64,000 nt of DNA. Source: Mesorhizobium loti. GTDB taxonomy: Bacteria; Pseudomonadota; Alphaproteobacteria; Rhizobiales; Rhizobiaceae. The notes beneath the pieces are model-generated. The model did not search any database and had not been told where the DNA came from. It was given only the letters and a program-made list of their open reading frames with translations. The stretch spans positions 4,945,020 to 5,009,019 of the forward strand of contig AP017605.1 of NCBI GenBank assembly GCA_002356515.1, written 5' to 3'. Numbering within the stretch: the stretch's first letter is position 1; each line of letters opens with the position of its first letter. Shown here piece after piece: positions 17,506-26,019 of the stretch. The position numbers and the translations under genes are program-made.

Positions 17506-18867
17506 CTATGCGGGCACAGCGTGAAAAGTCATCCTGAAGCAGGCGCCGCTCGGCTTGCCGTCGAGGATATCGATGCGCCCGCCATGCAGTTGCATGATTT
17601 CCTGCACGAGGTTGAGCCCGAGCCCGGCGCCGTGATCCTGCGGCCGCAGCCGGTAGAACGGCTCGAAGATGCGTTCGCGCTCGGCTGGCGGCACGCCGTC
17701 GCCTTCGTCCCGCACCTCGATGACGGCCGACGCTGTGACACTGACGGTGATCTTGCCCGTGCGGCCGCCATGCTCGATGGCGTTCTGGACGATGTTGGTC
17801 ACCGCGCGCTCGATCGCCGTGCGGTCGCCGGTGGCGAAGACCGTTTCCCGTTCCGGCTCGAACGACATCTCGTATCCGGCCGAGAACGCCATTGGCGCGA
17901 GGTCGACGATGACGCCGCGCGCGATCGCGACGAGATCAACCTTCTCGAACGGCGAAGTCTGTCGGTCGAGGCGTTGCAGGTCGAGCAACTGGTCGGTCAG
18001 CGTCGAAAGCCGCGCCGCGTCCTGCAGCAGCCGTGCCCGCTCCGGTGTCGCCGGCAGCGAGGCCAGGCGTGTGTTGAGGATGGCGACCGGCGTTCGGAGT
18101 TCATGAGCGGCGTCGGTCAGGAAGCGCTTGTGGCGCTCATAGCCCTTGTCGAGGCGCGCAAGGGCTGCGTTTACCGCCTTCACCAGCGGCGTGACTTCCG
18201 TCGGCACATCCTTCAGCGGCAGTTGCACGCCGCGCTGGTCTATGTTGATGCGCTCGGCCTCAGCGGCCGCATGGCCAAGGCCCGACAGCGCGCCGCGCAC
18301 CACCCAGGGCGTCGCGAACAGCGTCGCTAGCGCCATCAGTCCGGCCAGCGGCAATATGCCCTGCAGGAAGAACTGCGGCGCCTGCCCAAGCAGGCGCAGC
18401 AGCGAAAGCCCGCCCTTGGTGCCGGTGAAGATCTGGACATTGCCGGCGGCCGTGTCGGTCCAGCGGATCTTTGCATCCGGCGGCGCGCTCTCGCCGATGG
18501 AATTGTCGATACGCGCGTCGCTGATGGTGTCCAGCAGTCCGGCGAAAGGCAGGAAGAGGGCCGGCACCGTGCCTTCCTGCAGCCGCTGCCCCTGCTTGTC
18601 GCGGACGATGAACCAGAGGTCGGGGACGTCGGATCGCAGCTTGGTCAGATCCGAAGTCTCGCGCAGCACAAGCTTGCCGCCTGCATCGCGCGCCACGGCA
18701 TCTGCCAGCACGTCCATCGTGCCGTCCTCATAGTCGTGTGGGATGAGGCCGGTGGCCAGCAACGCGCCGAGAATGCCGACAATGATCAGCGTCAGCATCG
18801 CGCATTGCAGCAAAGCAATGCGCAGCACCAGGCTCCATTTGAGCGAACGTGGTCGTTTGAGGCTCAT
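17506..18867 (-). CDS. Two-component sensor histidine kinase
   Basis: This 453-residue membrane kinase has a first transmembrane helix (about residues 14-40), a periplasmic sensor (about 41-165), a second helix (about 166-190), a HAMP-like linker, and the H-box AHELRTPVAIL with His255. The N-box is NIVQNAIEHGG, followed by G-boxes RDEGDGVPP and GAGLGLNLVQE. It would autophosphorylate and pass phosphate to the response regulator encoded 10 bases upstream on the same strand. The order regulator-then-kinase fits a two-gene operon. The sensor domain is not one I recognise, so the stimulus is unknown. Confidence 0.9.
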   Translation of the reverse strand: MSLKRPRSLKWSLVLRIALLQCAMLTLIIVGILGALLATGLIPHDYEDGTMDVLADAVARDAGGKLVLRETSDLTKLRSDVPDLWFIVRDKQGQRLQEGTVPALFLPFAGLLDTISDARIDNSIGESAPPDAKIRWTDTAAGNVQIFTGTKGGLSLLRLLGQAPQFFLQGILPLAGLMALATLFATPWVVRGALSGLGHAAAEAERINIDQRGVQLPLKDVPTEVTPLVKAVNAALARLDKGYERHKRFLTDAAHELRTPVAILNTRLASLPATPERARLLQDAARLSTLTDQLLDLQRLDRQTSPFEKVDLVAIARGVIVDLAPMAFSAGYEMSFEPERETVFATGDRTAIERAVTNIVQNAIEHGGRTGKITVSVTASAVIEVRDEGDGVPPAERERIFEPFYRLRPQDHGAGLGLNLVQEIMQLHGGRIDILDGKPSGACFRMTFHAVPA

Positions 18868-18877
18868 CCCTTGGCGC

Positions 18878-19552
18878 TCACGTCGTTTCGCGCAGGAGAT
18901 AGCCGACGCCGCGAATGCCGTTGATCGTCACCCCGGCATCGGCGTCGGCGAGCTTGCGGCGCAGGCGTGAGACATGGGTGTCGAGCGCATTGGACTGGAT
19001 CTCGTCGTCGAGGCCGAACACCGCTTCCATCAGCGCCTCGCGCTGCACCATGCGGCCGGTGCGCCGCATCAGCGCCTCCAGCACCAGCAGTTCGCGGCGC
19101 GGCAGGCTGAGCGGCTCGCCGCGGATCGCCGCTTCGCGATGTCCGACATCGAGCACCAGATGGCCGGCGCGGATGAATTGCGCCTGCATCGGCGCCGGCC
19201 GCCTGAGCAAGGCGCGCAAGCGGGCCAGCAATTCCTCGAAGGCGAACGGCTTGGCCAGATAGTCGTCCGCGCCCATGTCCAGCCCGTCGACCTTGTCGGA
19301 TGTGTCGCCCTTGGCCGTCAGCACCAGCACCGGCGTGGTGTTGTTCGCCGAGCGCAATCTCGGCACCAGCGACAGCCCGTCGCCATCCGGCAACTGGCGG
19401 TCGAGCAGGATGGCGTCGTAGCCGTCGACGGCAACGAAGCCCTCCGCCTCGAGCAATGTGCCGGCGTGATCGACCACCATGTCGTGGCGCTTCAGCGCGG
19501 CACGCAGCGCCGAGACCATTTCAGGCTCGTCTTCGACCAGCAAGATACGCAT
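18878..19552 (-). CDS. OmpR-family response regulator
   Basis: This 224-residue protein starts MRILLVEDEPEMV. It has a receiver domain with acidic residues E7/D8, phosphoacceptor Asp51 and Lys101 (LAKPF), then an OmpR/PhoB winged-helix domain containing LPRRELLVLEALMRR and DTHVSRLRRKL. I chose the ATG at 19552 because the receiver starts here; an in-frame extension to 19642 is unrelated. Its gene lies just upstream of the cognate kinase. A target promoter is not obvious. The neighbouring PmtA-like and DedA genes point to membrane-lipid functions, but regulation of them is speculative. Confidence 0.92.
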   Translation of the reverse strand: MRILLVEDEPEMVSALRAALKRHDMVVDHAGTLLEAEGFVAVDGYDAILLDRQLPDGDGLSLVPRLRSANNTTPVLVLTAKGDTSDKVDGLDMGADDYLAKPFAFEELLARLRALLRRPAPMQAQFIRAGHLVLDVGHREAAIRGEPLSLPRRELLVLEALMRRTGRMVQREALMEAVFGLDDEIQSNALDTHVSRLRRKLADADAGVTINGIRGVGYLLRETT

Positions 19553-19842
19553 CCACACTCCCCAGGCAACGAACTCAGCATCGGGCGTTACCGCGCCAAC
19601 ATTGCGCAGACATGGCAGAGCCGAATGGACCGGGGCCGGCAAGGTCTTTCTTTACGCCCGCACTATTGCGCAATGTCTATGCAATCCAGCCACGGCAAAC
19701 AGCGCCGGTCGGCAGGAACCGCCCATGCCGGCGTCAAGGCGTCGGGCCCGACGATGCAACAGGTTCGGGTCCGACGCCGAAACGAAATCAAGTGGCCGCG
19801 CCAAACTGGTTGGCGCGCCACTGTCCGGGATTGAGGTTGGTT

Positions 19843-20442
19843 ATGCCTGCACATGATGCCCTGTCTTTTCTCATGGCGTGGACCGTTGCGCCGTTCAGGG
19901 TCGGCTCCGTCACGCCGTCCAGTTCCAGCCTGGCGGCCTTGATGACGCGCGACATCGGTCCAGAGACGGGCTCCGTGCTGGAGCTCGGTCCCGGAACCGG
20001 CCCTTTCACCCGGGCGCTGCTGTCACGCGGGGTGCGGGAGGAGGATCTGACGCTGATCGAATCCGATCCGGATTTTGCCGCACTTCTCATGCGGCGCTTT
20101 CCCGCCGCCCGGATTTTCGAGATGGATGCCGCCGGGCTGCGCCATCTGTCGCTCTTCCCAGGGCCGGTGGTTGGTGCCGCCGTCAGCGGGCTGCCCTTCC
20201 GCCTGATTTCGCCGCGCAAGACGCTTGCCATTCTCGAAGGCGTTTTCGCGAATCTGCGCCCGGGTGGGGCGCTCTACCAGTTCACGCTCGGCCGGCGCTG
20301 CCCGTTCGACCAGTCGCTGCTCGACCGGCTCGATCTCGAAGTCACGCGGGTCGGCCATACCTTTCGCAATTTCCCGCCGGCGACGGTCTATCGCGTCACG
20401 AGGATCAAGACGCTCGGGACCTATGACTGGCGCTTCGCATGA
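19843..20442 (+). CDS. Phospholipid N-methyltransferase-like (PmtA family) SAM methyltransferase
   Basis: This 199-residue protein has the rhizobial PmtA pattern. Motif I is VLELGPGTGPFTRALLSRGV (near residue 45), with an acidic LIESDPDFAALLMRRFP and the loop VVGAAVSGLPF. The C-terminus contains TFRNFPPATVYRVTRI, characteristic of the family. PmtA enzymes methylate phosphatidylethanolamine to phosphatidylcholine, a membrane lipid important in rhizobia, but this one could act on a related aminolipid. Its stop codon overlaps the next ATG (ATGA) with a DedA-type lipid-transport protein, so the pair may form a membrane-lipid operon. The catalytic function is inferred from family resemblance. Confidence 0.8.
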   Translation: MPAHDALSFLMAWTVAPFRVGSVTPSSSSLAALMTRDIGPETGSVLELGPGTGPFTRALLSRGVREEDLTLIESDPDFAALLMRRFPAARIFEMDAAGLRHLSLFPGPVVGAAVSGLPFRLISPRKTLAILEGVFANLRPGGALYQFTLGRRCPFDQSLLDRLDLEVTRVGHTFRNFPPATVYRVTRIKTLGTYDWRFA

Positions 20443-21056
20443 CGGGTCCGCTGTCGGCCATTCTCGGCTTCGGCCTGTTCGGCGTCTTCTGCCTCGCCTT
20501 CACCGAAAAAATCCTGCCGATTCCGCCCTCGCATGTGCTGCTGCTGTTCCTCGGCATGACGGCGGCGCCGGATGCCTTCACACTGGCAATCCTGCTGGCG
20601 GTGACGACGTTCGCCTCCTTCGCCGGTTGCCTTGTCTGGTATGGGGTTGGTCGCCGGATCGGATTTGACCGTGCCGACAGGCTGATCGAACGTGTCGGCA
20701 GATATGTCTTCCTGCGCTCCGCAACCTACCGCAAGCTCGGCCAGGCCTATCGCCGCAATCATGTGCGGGTGTCGCTGCTGGCGCAGTTCATCCCGACGGT
20801 GCGCAATTATTTGCCGATCGCGGCCGGCGCGCTCTGTCTGCCTGCTCTGCCCTTCGCGATCGCGACGCTGCTCGGCGCCACCATCTGGAATGCGGGCTTT
20901 CTCGTAACCGGCTATCTCTTGCACGGCAGTGGCCAGGATTCTTTCACGGTGGGTTTGCGCATCATCGTCATCGTCGTGGCGCTGGAGACGGCCTTCATGC
21001 TGGCGCTGCGCTATAGTCCCGCATGGCGGCGGCGCATCAGGCTGATGCTCGGCTGA
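20439..21056 (+). CDS. DedA-family membrane protein (VTT domain)
   Basis: This 205-residue inner-membrane protein belongs to the DedA/VTT family, which is linked to membrane lipid homeostasis and lipid scrambling. It has hydrophobic segments around LSAILGFGLFGVFCLAFTEK, FASFAGCLVWYGVGRRIG and VGLRIIVIVVALETAFM. The family motif RNHVRVSLLAQFIPTVRNYL is present. It overlaps the PmtA-like gene by four bases, so translation is probably coupled. Length and topology agree with the family. Whether it acts on the PmtA product is speculative. Confidence 0.88.
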   Translation: MTGPLSAILGFGLFGVFCLAFTEKILPIPPSHVLLLFLGMTAAPDAFTLAILLAVTTFASFAGCLVWYGVGRRIGFDRADRLIERVGRYVFLRSATYRKLGQAYRRNHVRVSLLAQFIPTVRNYLPIAAGALCLPALPFAIATLLGATIWNAGFLVTGYLLHGSGQDSFTVGLRIIVIVVALETAFMLALRYSPAWRRRIRLMLG

Positions 21057-21130
21057 GCGCACAGCACCAGTCATGGGATAAGCTCCGCCATCGGCTTTCC
21101 TTCCCTTGTCTGCCGGTGTTTAGTCCGGCC

Positions 21131-22036
21131 ATGGCCTTCACCATCCGCCAGTTGCAGTTCTTCATCGCCGTCGCCGAGCAAGGCACGGTGTCGGGCGCGG
21201 CACAGAACCTCTCCATCTCGCAATCGTCCGTCACCGAAGCGATCAAGGAACTCGAAAGCGATCTCGGCGTCGAATTGTTCGAGCGCCATCCGCGCGGCCT
21301 CAACATCACCCACAAGGGCCACCAGTTCCTGCGTCACGCGACGAAGATCCTCGCCGACGTGTCCGACGCCCGCCGCTCTTTTTCTGGCGAACAGGCGGTG
21401 GCGGGCGGCCGGCTGCAGCTCGGCGTCACCTCGCTGGTCGCCGGCTATGTGCTGTCGGATCTGCTCTCCCGCTATCGCCGCGCCTATCCCGGCGTCGAGG
21501 TCTCGGCCATCGAGGACAATGGCGACTACCTCGAACATCTCCTGATCGGCGGCAAGCTCGACATCGCCGTCATGGTCACTTCCAATTTGCGCGACCGCAC
21601 AGCGCTGCAATCGGAAATCCTCGAAGTCTCGGCCTACCGCCTGTGGCTGCCGCTCGGCCATCCGCTCGCCAGCGCCGACATCATCAGCATTGGCGATATC
21701 GCTGGCGAGCCACTGATCATGCTGACCGTCGACGAAATCGAGGAGAATACGGGAAAACTGCTGACGGCGATCGGCGCCAAGCCCCATGTCGCCTTCCGCA
21801 CCCGTTCCGTCGAAGCCGTGCGCAGCCTGGTCGCCACCGGTGCCGGCGTGGCGCTGTTGCCCGACCTTGTCTACCGGCCTTGGTCGCTGGAAGGCGACCG
21901 CATCGAATCACGCGATATTTCCGGCTCCTTGCCGGTCGTGCAGGTCGGCATGGTCTGGCGGCGCGGCTCCGGCTTGCCGCAGGCGGCGCGCGATTTCATC
22001 GGGCTTGCCCAGTCGCAGCGAACGGTCCGTCGCTAG
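21131..22036 (+). CDS. LysR-type transcriptional regulator
   Basis: This 301-residue regulator has an N-terminal winged helix-turn-helix (FTIRQLQFFIAVAEQGTVSG, ASSVTEAIKEL-type segment, VELFERHPRG) and a C-terminal periplasmic-binding-protein-like effector domain (residues about 92-300). I chose the ATG at 21131 because the in-frame extension to 21023 overlaps the DedA stop region. It shares a CTAG with the convergent MerR gene. It lies 74 bases after DedA and may be expressed independently. No dedicated target or binding palindrome is apparent. Confidence 0.88.
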   Translation: MAFTIRQLQFFIAVAEQGTVSGAAQNLSISQSSVTEAIKELESDLGVELFERHPRGLNITHKGHQFLRHATKILADVSDARRSFSGEQAVAGGRLQLGVTSLVAGYVLSDLLSRYRRAYPGVEVSAIEDNGDYLEHLLIGGKLDIAVMVTSNLRDRTALQSEILEVSAYRLWLPLGHPLASADIISIGDIAGEPLIMLTVDEIEENTGKLLTAIGAKPHVAFRTRSVEAVRSLVATGAGVALLPDLVYRPWSLEGDRIESRDISGSLPVVQVGMVWRRGSGLPQAARDFIGLAQSQRTVRR

Positions 22037-22521
22037 TGTGACATACTCCAGGCGACGCCAGTCCTACGCTTGCGCCTCTTGATGGAAACCGCCTCCGCCA
22101 TGAACGGCCCTATCGGAGCAACCTCGAAGCGGCCGGCGCCGGCAAGCCTGACGGCGCGGCGGAACGCAGGGCACTCCATCGGCCGGGTGGCCGGACATTG
22201 GGCGGCGTGACGCAAGGCCTCTCGGATCGTCGTCAGCCGTTGGATGATTTGGTCCAGTTCCTTCGCTTTGGCATCCAGGCGCCCTCGATCCATTTTCGGC
22301 AGACCGTCGGGTGTCAGCATCGAGGAAATCTCGTCCAGTGCGAATCCACCGGCGCGTCCGAGTGCGATCAAGGCGAGCCGGTCGAGGACGGCAGGGTCGA
22401 ACAAACGGCGCTGGCCGCGACGGCCGATCGAGGCGACGAGGCCCTTCTCCTCGTAGTAGCGAAGTGTCGAGGCGGGCACGCCGGAGCGGCGCGATACTTC
22501 GGCAATGTCCATATTTTTCAT
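22033..22521 (-). CDS. MerR-family transcriptional regulator
   Basis: This 162-residue regulator has a MerR helix-turn-helix at its N-terminus (MDIAEVSRRSGVPASTLRYY, then EEKGLVASIGRRGQRRLF) and a coiled-coil dimerisation region (about residues 85-125). The C-terminus has two cysteines in QCPATRPMECPAF rather than the SoxR cluster pattern, so the ligand may be a metal or small compound. I chose the ATG at 22521 because GAGG precedes it by six bases. An alternative ATG at 22512 exists. It diverges from a methyltransferase gene across the operator at 22524-22554. Confidence 0.85.
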   Translation of the reverse strand: MKNMDIAEVSRRSGVPASTLRYYEEKGLVASIGRRGQRRLFDPAVLDRLALIALGRAGGFALDEISSMLTPDGLPKMDRGRLDAKAKELDQIIQRLTTIREALRHAAQCPATRPMECPAFRRAVRLAGAGRFEVAPIGPFMAEAVSIKRRKRRTGVAWSMSH

Positions 22522-22523
22522 AC

Positions 22524-22554
22524 TTGACCTCAAGTCGGCTTGAACTCGTAGAGT
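22524..22554 (+). promoter_or_regulatory. MerR-type operator with 19-bp promoter spacer
   Basis: A minus-35 TTGACC (22524-22529) and a minus-10 TAGAGT (22549-22554) are separated by exactly 19 bp. That is the over-long spacer typical of promoters that MerR regulators activate by DNA distortion. The spacer contains an inverted repeat, TCAAG...CTTGA, and resembles the SoxR box. The promoter faces the methyltransferase gene and sits directly beside the MerR start, overlapping its ribosome-binding site. Confidence 0.75.
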
Positions 22555-22597
22555 GCTCGTGACGATCGGTGAGAGCAACACGAAAGCGAGGTCCGTT

Positions 22598-23443
22598 ATG
22601 CCGCAATCCGCGCCGCCCAACACACGCCAAGCCGCGCTCTGGAACGATGCCAGCGGAAAAGCCTGGGTCGAGATGCAGCCGATCCTCGACGAGATATTGG
22701 CACCGTTCGAGCGGCTGGTGGTCGATGCCGGCTATCCCGGGGAAGGGGGCAATGTCCTGGATGTCGGCTGCGGTGCCGGCGCCACAACTCTGGCGATGGC
22801 GCGCCGCGTGGGCAAAGGCGGAAATTGTGTGGGGCTCGACATCTCGCAGCCGCTTGTCGCCCTGGCGACGGAGCGCGCGAGGGTGGAAGACGTAGCAAAC
22901 GCAAGTTTTGAAGTGGGCGATGCCCAGGCGTTTGCGTTCGAATCCGGGCGCTTCGACGTTGTTATCTCGCGCTTCGGCGTCATGTTCTTCGACGATCCCG
23001 TGGCGGCGTTCACCAACATAAGAAAGGCTGCGAGGCGCGGCGGCAAACTCGCCTTTGTCGCCTGGCGCAGTCCGCTCGAGAATGATTTCATGACGACCGC
23101 CGTGCGAGCGGCTGCGCCTTTCCTGCCGCCCGCAGCGGTGCCAGACCCCGATGCGCCGGGTCAGTTTGCCTTTGCCGACGGCGCCAAGGTGAAGAGGATC
23201 CTGGAATCGAGCGGCTGGGCTTCAATCGAAGTCGAACAGGCGGACGTCCCGTGCCGGATCGCCCAACGCGATCTGATGACGTTTGCCACCCGGCTAGGGC
23301 CCCTCGGCGCCGTGCTGCGCGAGGTTGACCGGGCAACGGCCGAAAAAATCACGACGGTGTTGCCGGCTGCGTTCGCGCCTTTCGTGGAGAACGGTGAGGC
23401 TCGCTTCAATGCGGCCTGCTGGCTGGTGACGGCGCTTGCTTGA
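22598..23443 (+). CDS. Class I SAM-dependent methyltransferase
   Basis: This 281-residue Rossmann-fold methyltransferase has motif I VLDVGCGAGATTLA at residues 53-66, LDISQPLVALA as the acidic loop, and DVVISRFGVMFFDDP as a later motif. The family is UbiE-like and the substrate is unknown. I chose the ATG at 22598 because it starts MPQSAPPNTRQAALWND and is preceded by GCGAGG; the earlier GTG at 22553 lies inside the promoter. The MerR-type promoter directly in front suggests induction by the MerR ligand. It may detoxify or modify that compound, but this is inference. Confidence 0.83.
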   Translation: MPQSAPPNTRQAALWNDASGKAWVEMQPILDEILAPFERLVVDAGYPGEGGNVLDVGCGAGATTLAMARRVGKGGNCVGLDISQPLVALATERARVEDVANASFEVGDAQAFAFESGRFDVVISRFGVMFFDDPVAAFTNIRKAARRGGKLAFVAWRSPLENDFMTTAVRAAAPFLPPAAVPDPDAPGQFAFADGAKVKRILESSGWASIEVEQADVPCRIAQRDLMTFATRLGPLGAVLREVDRATAEKITTVLPAAFAPFVENGEARFNAACWLVTALA

Positions 23444-23652
23444 AGCGGTCCGGCTATCGGAAAAACCGATATCGCCTTTCTGATAAATGAATTTGCGAAA
23501 CCGGGATTTTCCAAGCACCTTCGGCTTCAGGGACCAAAGCCGCCATCAGAGCGGCATCAAGTCCACAGGACGAACTGATACGTTTTTCAGTCCGCGCGTG
23601 ATCTGGCGAAAACCGGAGCGGTTTCGGGGTCATCCGCCAAAATGGGAGATCG

Positions 23653-24810
23653 ATGATGAATTCATTCCTGAAGTCATGCACGGCGCTGACGGTCGCGCTG
23701 ACCTTCTCCGGTCAGGCCATCGCCCAGGTCAAGGAACTGGGCAAGGGCGAAGGCCAGGTCAACATCGTTGCCTGGCCCGGCTATATCGAGCGCGGCGAGA
23801 CCGATAAGGGCTATGACTGGGTCACCGCCTTCGAGAAGGAGAGCGGCTGCAAGGTCAACGTCAAGACCGCCAACACGTCGGACGAGATGGTCTCGCTGAT
23901 GAACGAGGGCGGCTTCGACCTCGTCACGGCTTCGGGTGATGCCTCGCTGCGCCTCGTCGCCGGCAAGCGCGTGCAGCCGATCAACACCGATCTCATCCCG
24001 AGCTGGAAGACGGTCGACGACCGGCTCAAGGACGCGCCCTGGTTCACCGTCGACAAGGTGCATTACGGCGTTCCCTATCAGTGGGGCCCCAACATCCTGA
24101 TGTACAACACCGAGGTGTTCAAGGACGCGCCGAAGAGCTGGAACGTCGTCTTCGAGGAGATGAAGCTGCCGGACGGCAAGTCCAACAAAGGCCGCGTCCA
24201 GGCCTATGACGGCCCGATCCACATTGCGGATGCCGCCAACTATCTGATGTTCCACAAGCCGGAACTCGGCATCAAGGACCCCTACGAGCTGAACGAGGAC
24301 CAGTACAAGGCAGCGCTCGACCTGCTGCGCGTCCAACGCACGCTGGTCGGTCGCTACTGGCATGACGCTGCCATCCAGGTCGACGATTTCCAGAATGAAG
24401 GCGTCGTCGCCTCGGGTTCGTGGCCGTATCAGGTCAACACGCTGGTTGCCGCCAAGAAGCCGGTTGCCTCGACCGTGCCGGAAGAAGGCGTCACCGGCTG
24501 GGCCGACACCACCATGATGGAAGCCGACGCGGCTCACCCGAACTGCGCCTATATGTGGCTCGAGCATTCGCTGTCACCGAAGGTGCAGGGCGATGTCTCG
24601 GCCTGGTTCGGATCGCTCCCCGTGGTGCCCGCCGCCTGCAAGGGCAACGAGCTCTTGACCGACGAAGGCTGCAAGACCAACGGCTACGACAATTTCGACA
24701 AGATCAAGTTCTGGAAGACGCCGGTTTCGAAATGCGTCACCCAGAACGACCAGTGTGTGCCTTACTACCGCTGGGTGTCGGACTATATCGGCGTCATCGG
24801 CGGACGGTGA
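23653..24810 (+). CDS. ydcS: ABC substrate-binding protein (YdcS-like, spermidine/putrescine type)
   Basis: This 385-residue periplasmic solute-binding protein has an N-terminal signal peptide (MMNSFLKSCTALTVALTFS, likely cleaved after QAIA). The mature region begins QVKELGKGEGQVNIVAWPGY and resembles the PotD/YdcS family that binds polyamines or aromatic ligands. The C-terminal segment CVTQNDQCVPYYRWVSDYIG is typical of YdcS. The following genes (ATPase, two permeases, gamma-aminobutyraldehyde dehydrogenase) match the E. coli ydcSTUV-patD order, which supports the assignment and a putrescine-uptake role. The 210-base gap to ydcT contains a palindromic repeat (24819-24938). Confidence 0.88.
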   Translation: MMNSFLKSCTALTVALTFSGQAIAQVKELGKGEGQVNIVAWPGYIERGETDKGYDWVTAFEKESGCKVNVKTANTSDEMVSLMNEGGFDLVTASGDASLRLVAGKRVQPINTDLIPSWKTVDDRLKDAPWFTVDKVHYGVPYQWGPNILMYNTEVFKDAPKSWNVVFEEMKLPDGKSNKGRVQAYDGPIHIADAANYLMFHKPELGIKDPYELNEDQYKAALDLLRVQRTLVGRYWHDAAIQVDDFQNEGVVASGSWPYQVNTLVAAKKPVASTVPEEGVTGWADTTMMEADAAHPNCAYMWLEHSLSPKVQGDVSAWFGSLPVVPAACKGNELLTDEGCKTNGYDNFDKIKFWKTPVSKCVTQNDQCVPYYRWVSDYIGVIGGR

Positions 24811-24818
24811 TTTCCCTT

Positions 24819-24938
24819 ACCCTCCCCCTTGTTGTGGGGAGGGTCGACGCCCAGCGTCGGGGTGGGGGCTGTCCGACATGTCGGCGCCATCACCCCCACC
24901 CGCGGCTTCGCCGCGACCTCCCCCATCGAGGGGGAGGT
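24819..24938. repeat. Palindromic intergenic repeat, copy 2
   Basis: This element lies between ydcS and ydcT. The outer arms CCCTCCCCCTTG and GAGGGGGAGG are related to copies 1 and 3, with internal palindromes such as GTCGACGCCCAGCGTCGGG and CGCGGCTTCGCCGCG. Its position after the binding-protein gene fits a hairpin that slows 3' decay of the ydcS message so that more binding protein than ATPase is made (inference). Confidence 0.8.
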
Positions 24939-25020
24939 GGAGCGGCGCGCGAATTTCGCGATCCTAGCCAGATTTGTAGCTGAGGATGATTTTGATAAAC
25001 CGGTAACAGACTGACAGCCC

Positions 25021-26019
25021 ATGACCTCTGCCGTCTCCTTCCAGAAAGTCTCGCGCCATTTCGGCAGCGTTCGCGCCGTCGATGCGGTCGATCTCGACAT
25101 TGCGCCGGGCGAGTTCTTCGCCATGCTCGGGCCGTCCGGTTCCGGCAAGACCACCTGCCTGCGCCTCATCGCCGGTTTCGAGCAGCCGACGGCGGGTTCC
25201 ATCTCGATCTTCGGTGAGCGCGCCGAGGGCGTTCCGCCCTATCGCCGCAACGTCAACACCGTGTTCCAGGACTATGCGCTGTTCCCGCATCTCAATGTGC
25301 TCGACAACGTCGCCTACGGGCTGATGGTCAAGGGCGTCGGCAAGGCCGAGCGGCACAAGGCGGCCGAGGAAGCGCTGTCGCTGGTGCGGCTGCCCGGCTA
25401 TGGCGCCCGCCGCCCCGGCCAGTTGTCAGGCGGCCAGCGCCAGCGGGTCGCGCTGGCGCGTGCGCTGGTCAACCAGCCCAAGGTGCTGCTGCTCGACGAG
25501 CCGCTCGGCGCGCTCGACCTCAAACTGCGCGAAAACATGCAGGAAGAGCTGAAATCGCTGCAGAAGGTGCTCGGCATCACCTTCGTCTTCGTCACCCATG
25601 ACCAGGGCGAGGCACTGTCCATGGCTGACCGCGTAGCCGTCTTCAATGACGGCAGGATCATGCAGATCGGCACGCCCGAAGATATCTATCAGCGGCCTCG
25701 CACGCGCTTCGTTGCCGATTTCGTTGGCTCCTCCAACGTGCTGCCGCCGGATTTTGTCCAGCGCTATTCCGGCCAACACCGCTGGGGCAGCTTGCGTCCC
25801 GAATCCATCCGCGTCAGCCGCGCCGCAAGCGGCGAAGGCGTCGCCGCCCGTCTCGTCTCAACCAACTATCTCGGCGCCACCACCAGGCTGGCGCTCGATG
25901 CCGATGGGTTGAAACTGCACGCTGTGGTGCCGGCCGGCACGGCCCTACCGGCGGAAGGCGAGGCGGTCATGCTCACCTTCAACCGCGAGCACCTGCATCT
26001 GATGGACGAACCGGCATGA
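25021..26019 (+). CDS. ydcT: ABC transporter ATPase (YdcT-like)
   Basis: This 332-residue ATP-binding subunit couples ATP hydrolysis to polyamine-type import. Walker A is GPSGSGKTT (residues 37-45), the Q-loop is FQDYALFPHLN, the signature is LSGGQRQRVALARAL and Walker B is VLLLDEPLGALD. A C-terminal TOBE-like domain (SLRPESIRVSRA, GATTRLAL) follows. The ATG at 25021 begins after the repeat element; four bases of overlap with ydcU (ATGA) indicate a translationally coupled operon. Homologues are PotA-like, and here they serve the YdcS-type import system. Confidence 0.92.
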   Translation: MTSAVSFQKVSRHFGSVRAVDAVDLDIAPGEFFAMLGPSGSGKTTCLRLIAGFEQPTAGSISIFGERAEGVPPYRRNVNTVFQDYALFPHLNVLDNVAYGLMVKGVGKAERHKAAEEALSLVRLPGYGARRPGQLSGGQRQRVALARALVNQPKVLLLDEPLGALDLKLRENMQEELKSLQKVLGITFVFVTHDQGEALSMADRVAVFNDGRIMQIGTPEDIYQRPRTRFVADFVGSSNVLPPDFVQRYSGQHRWGSLRPESIRVSRAASGEGVAARLVSTNYLGATTRLALDADGLKLHAVVPAGTALPAEGEAVMLTFNREHLHLMDEPA

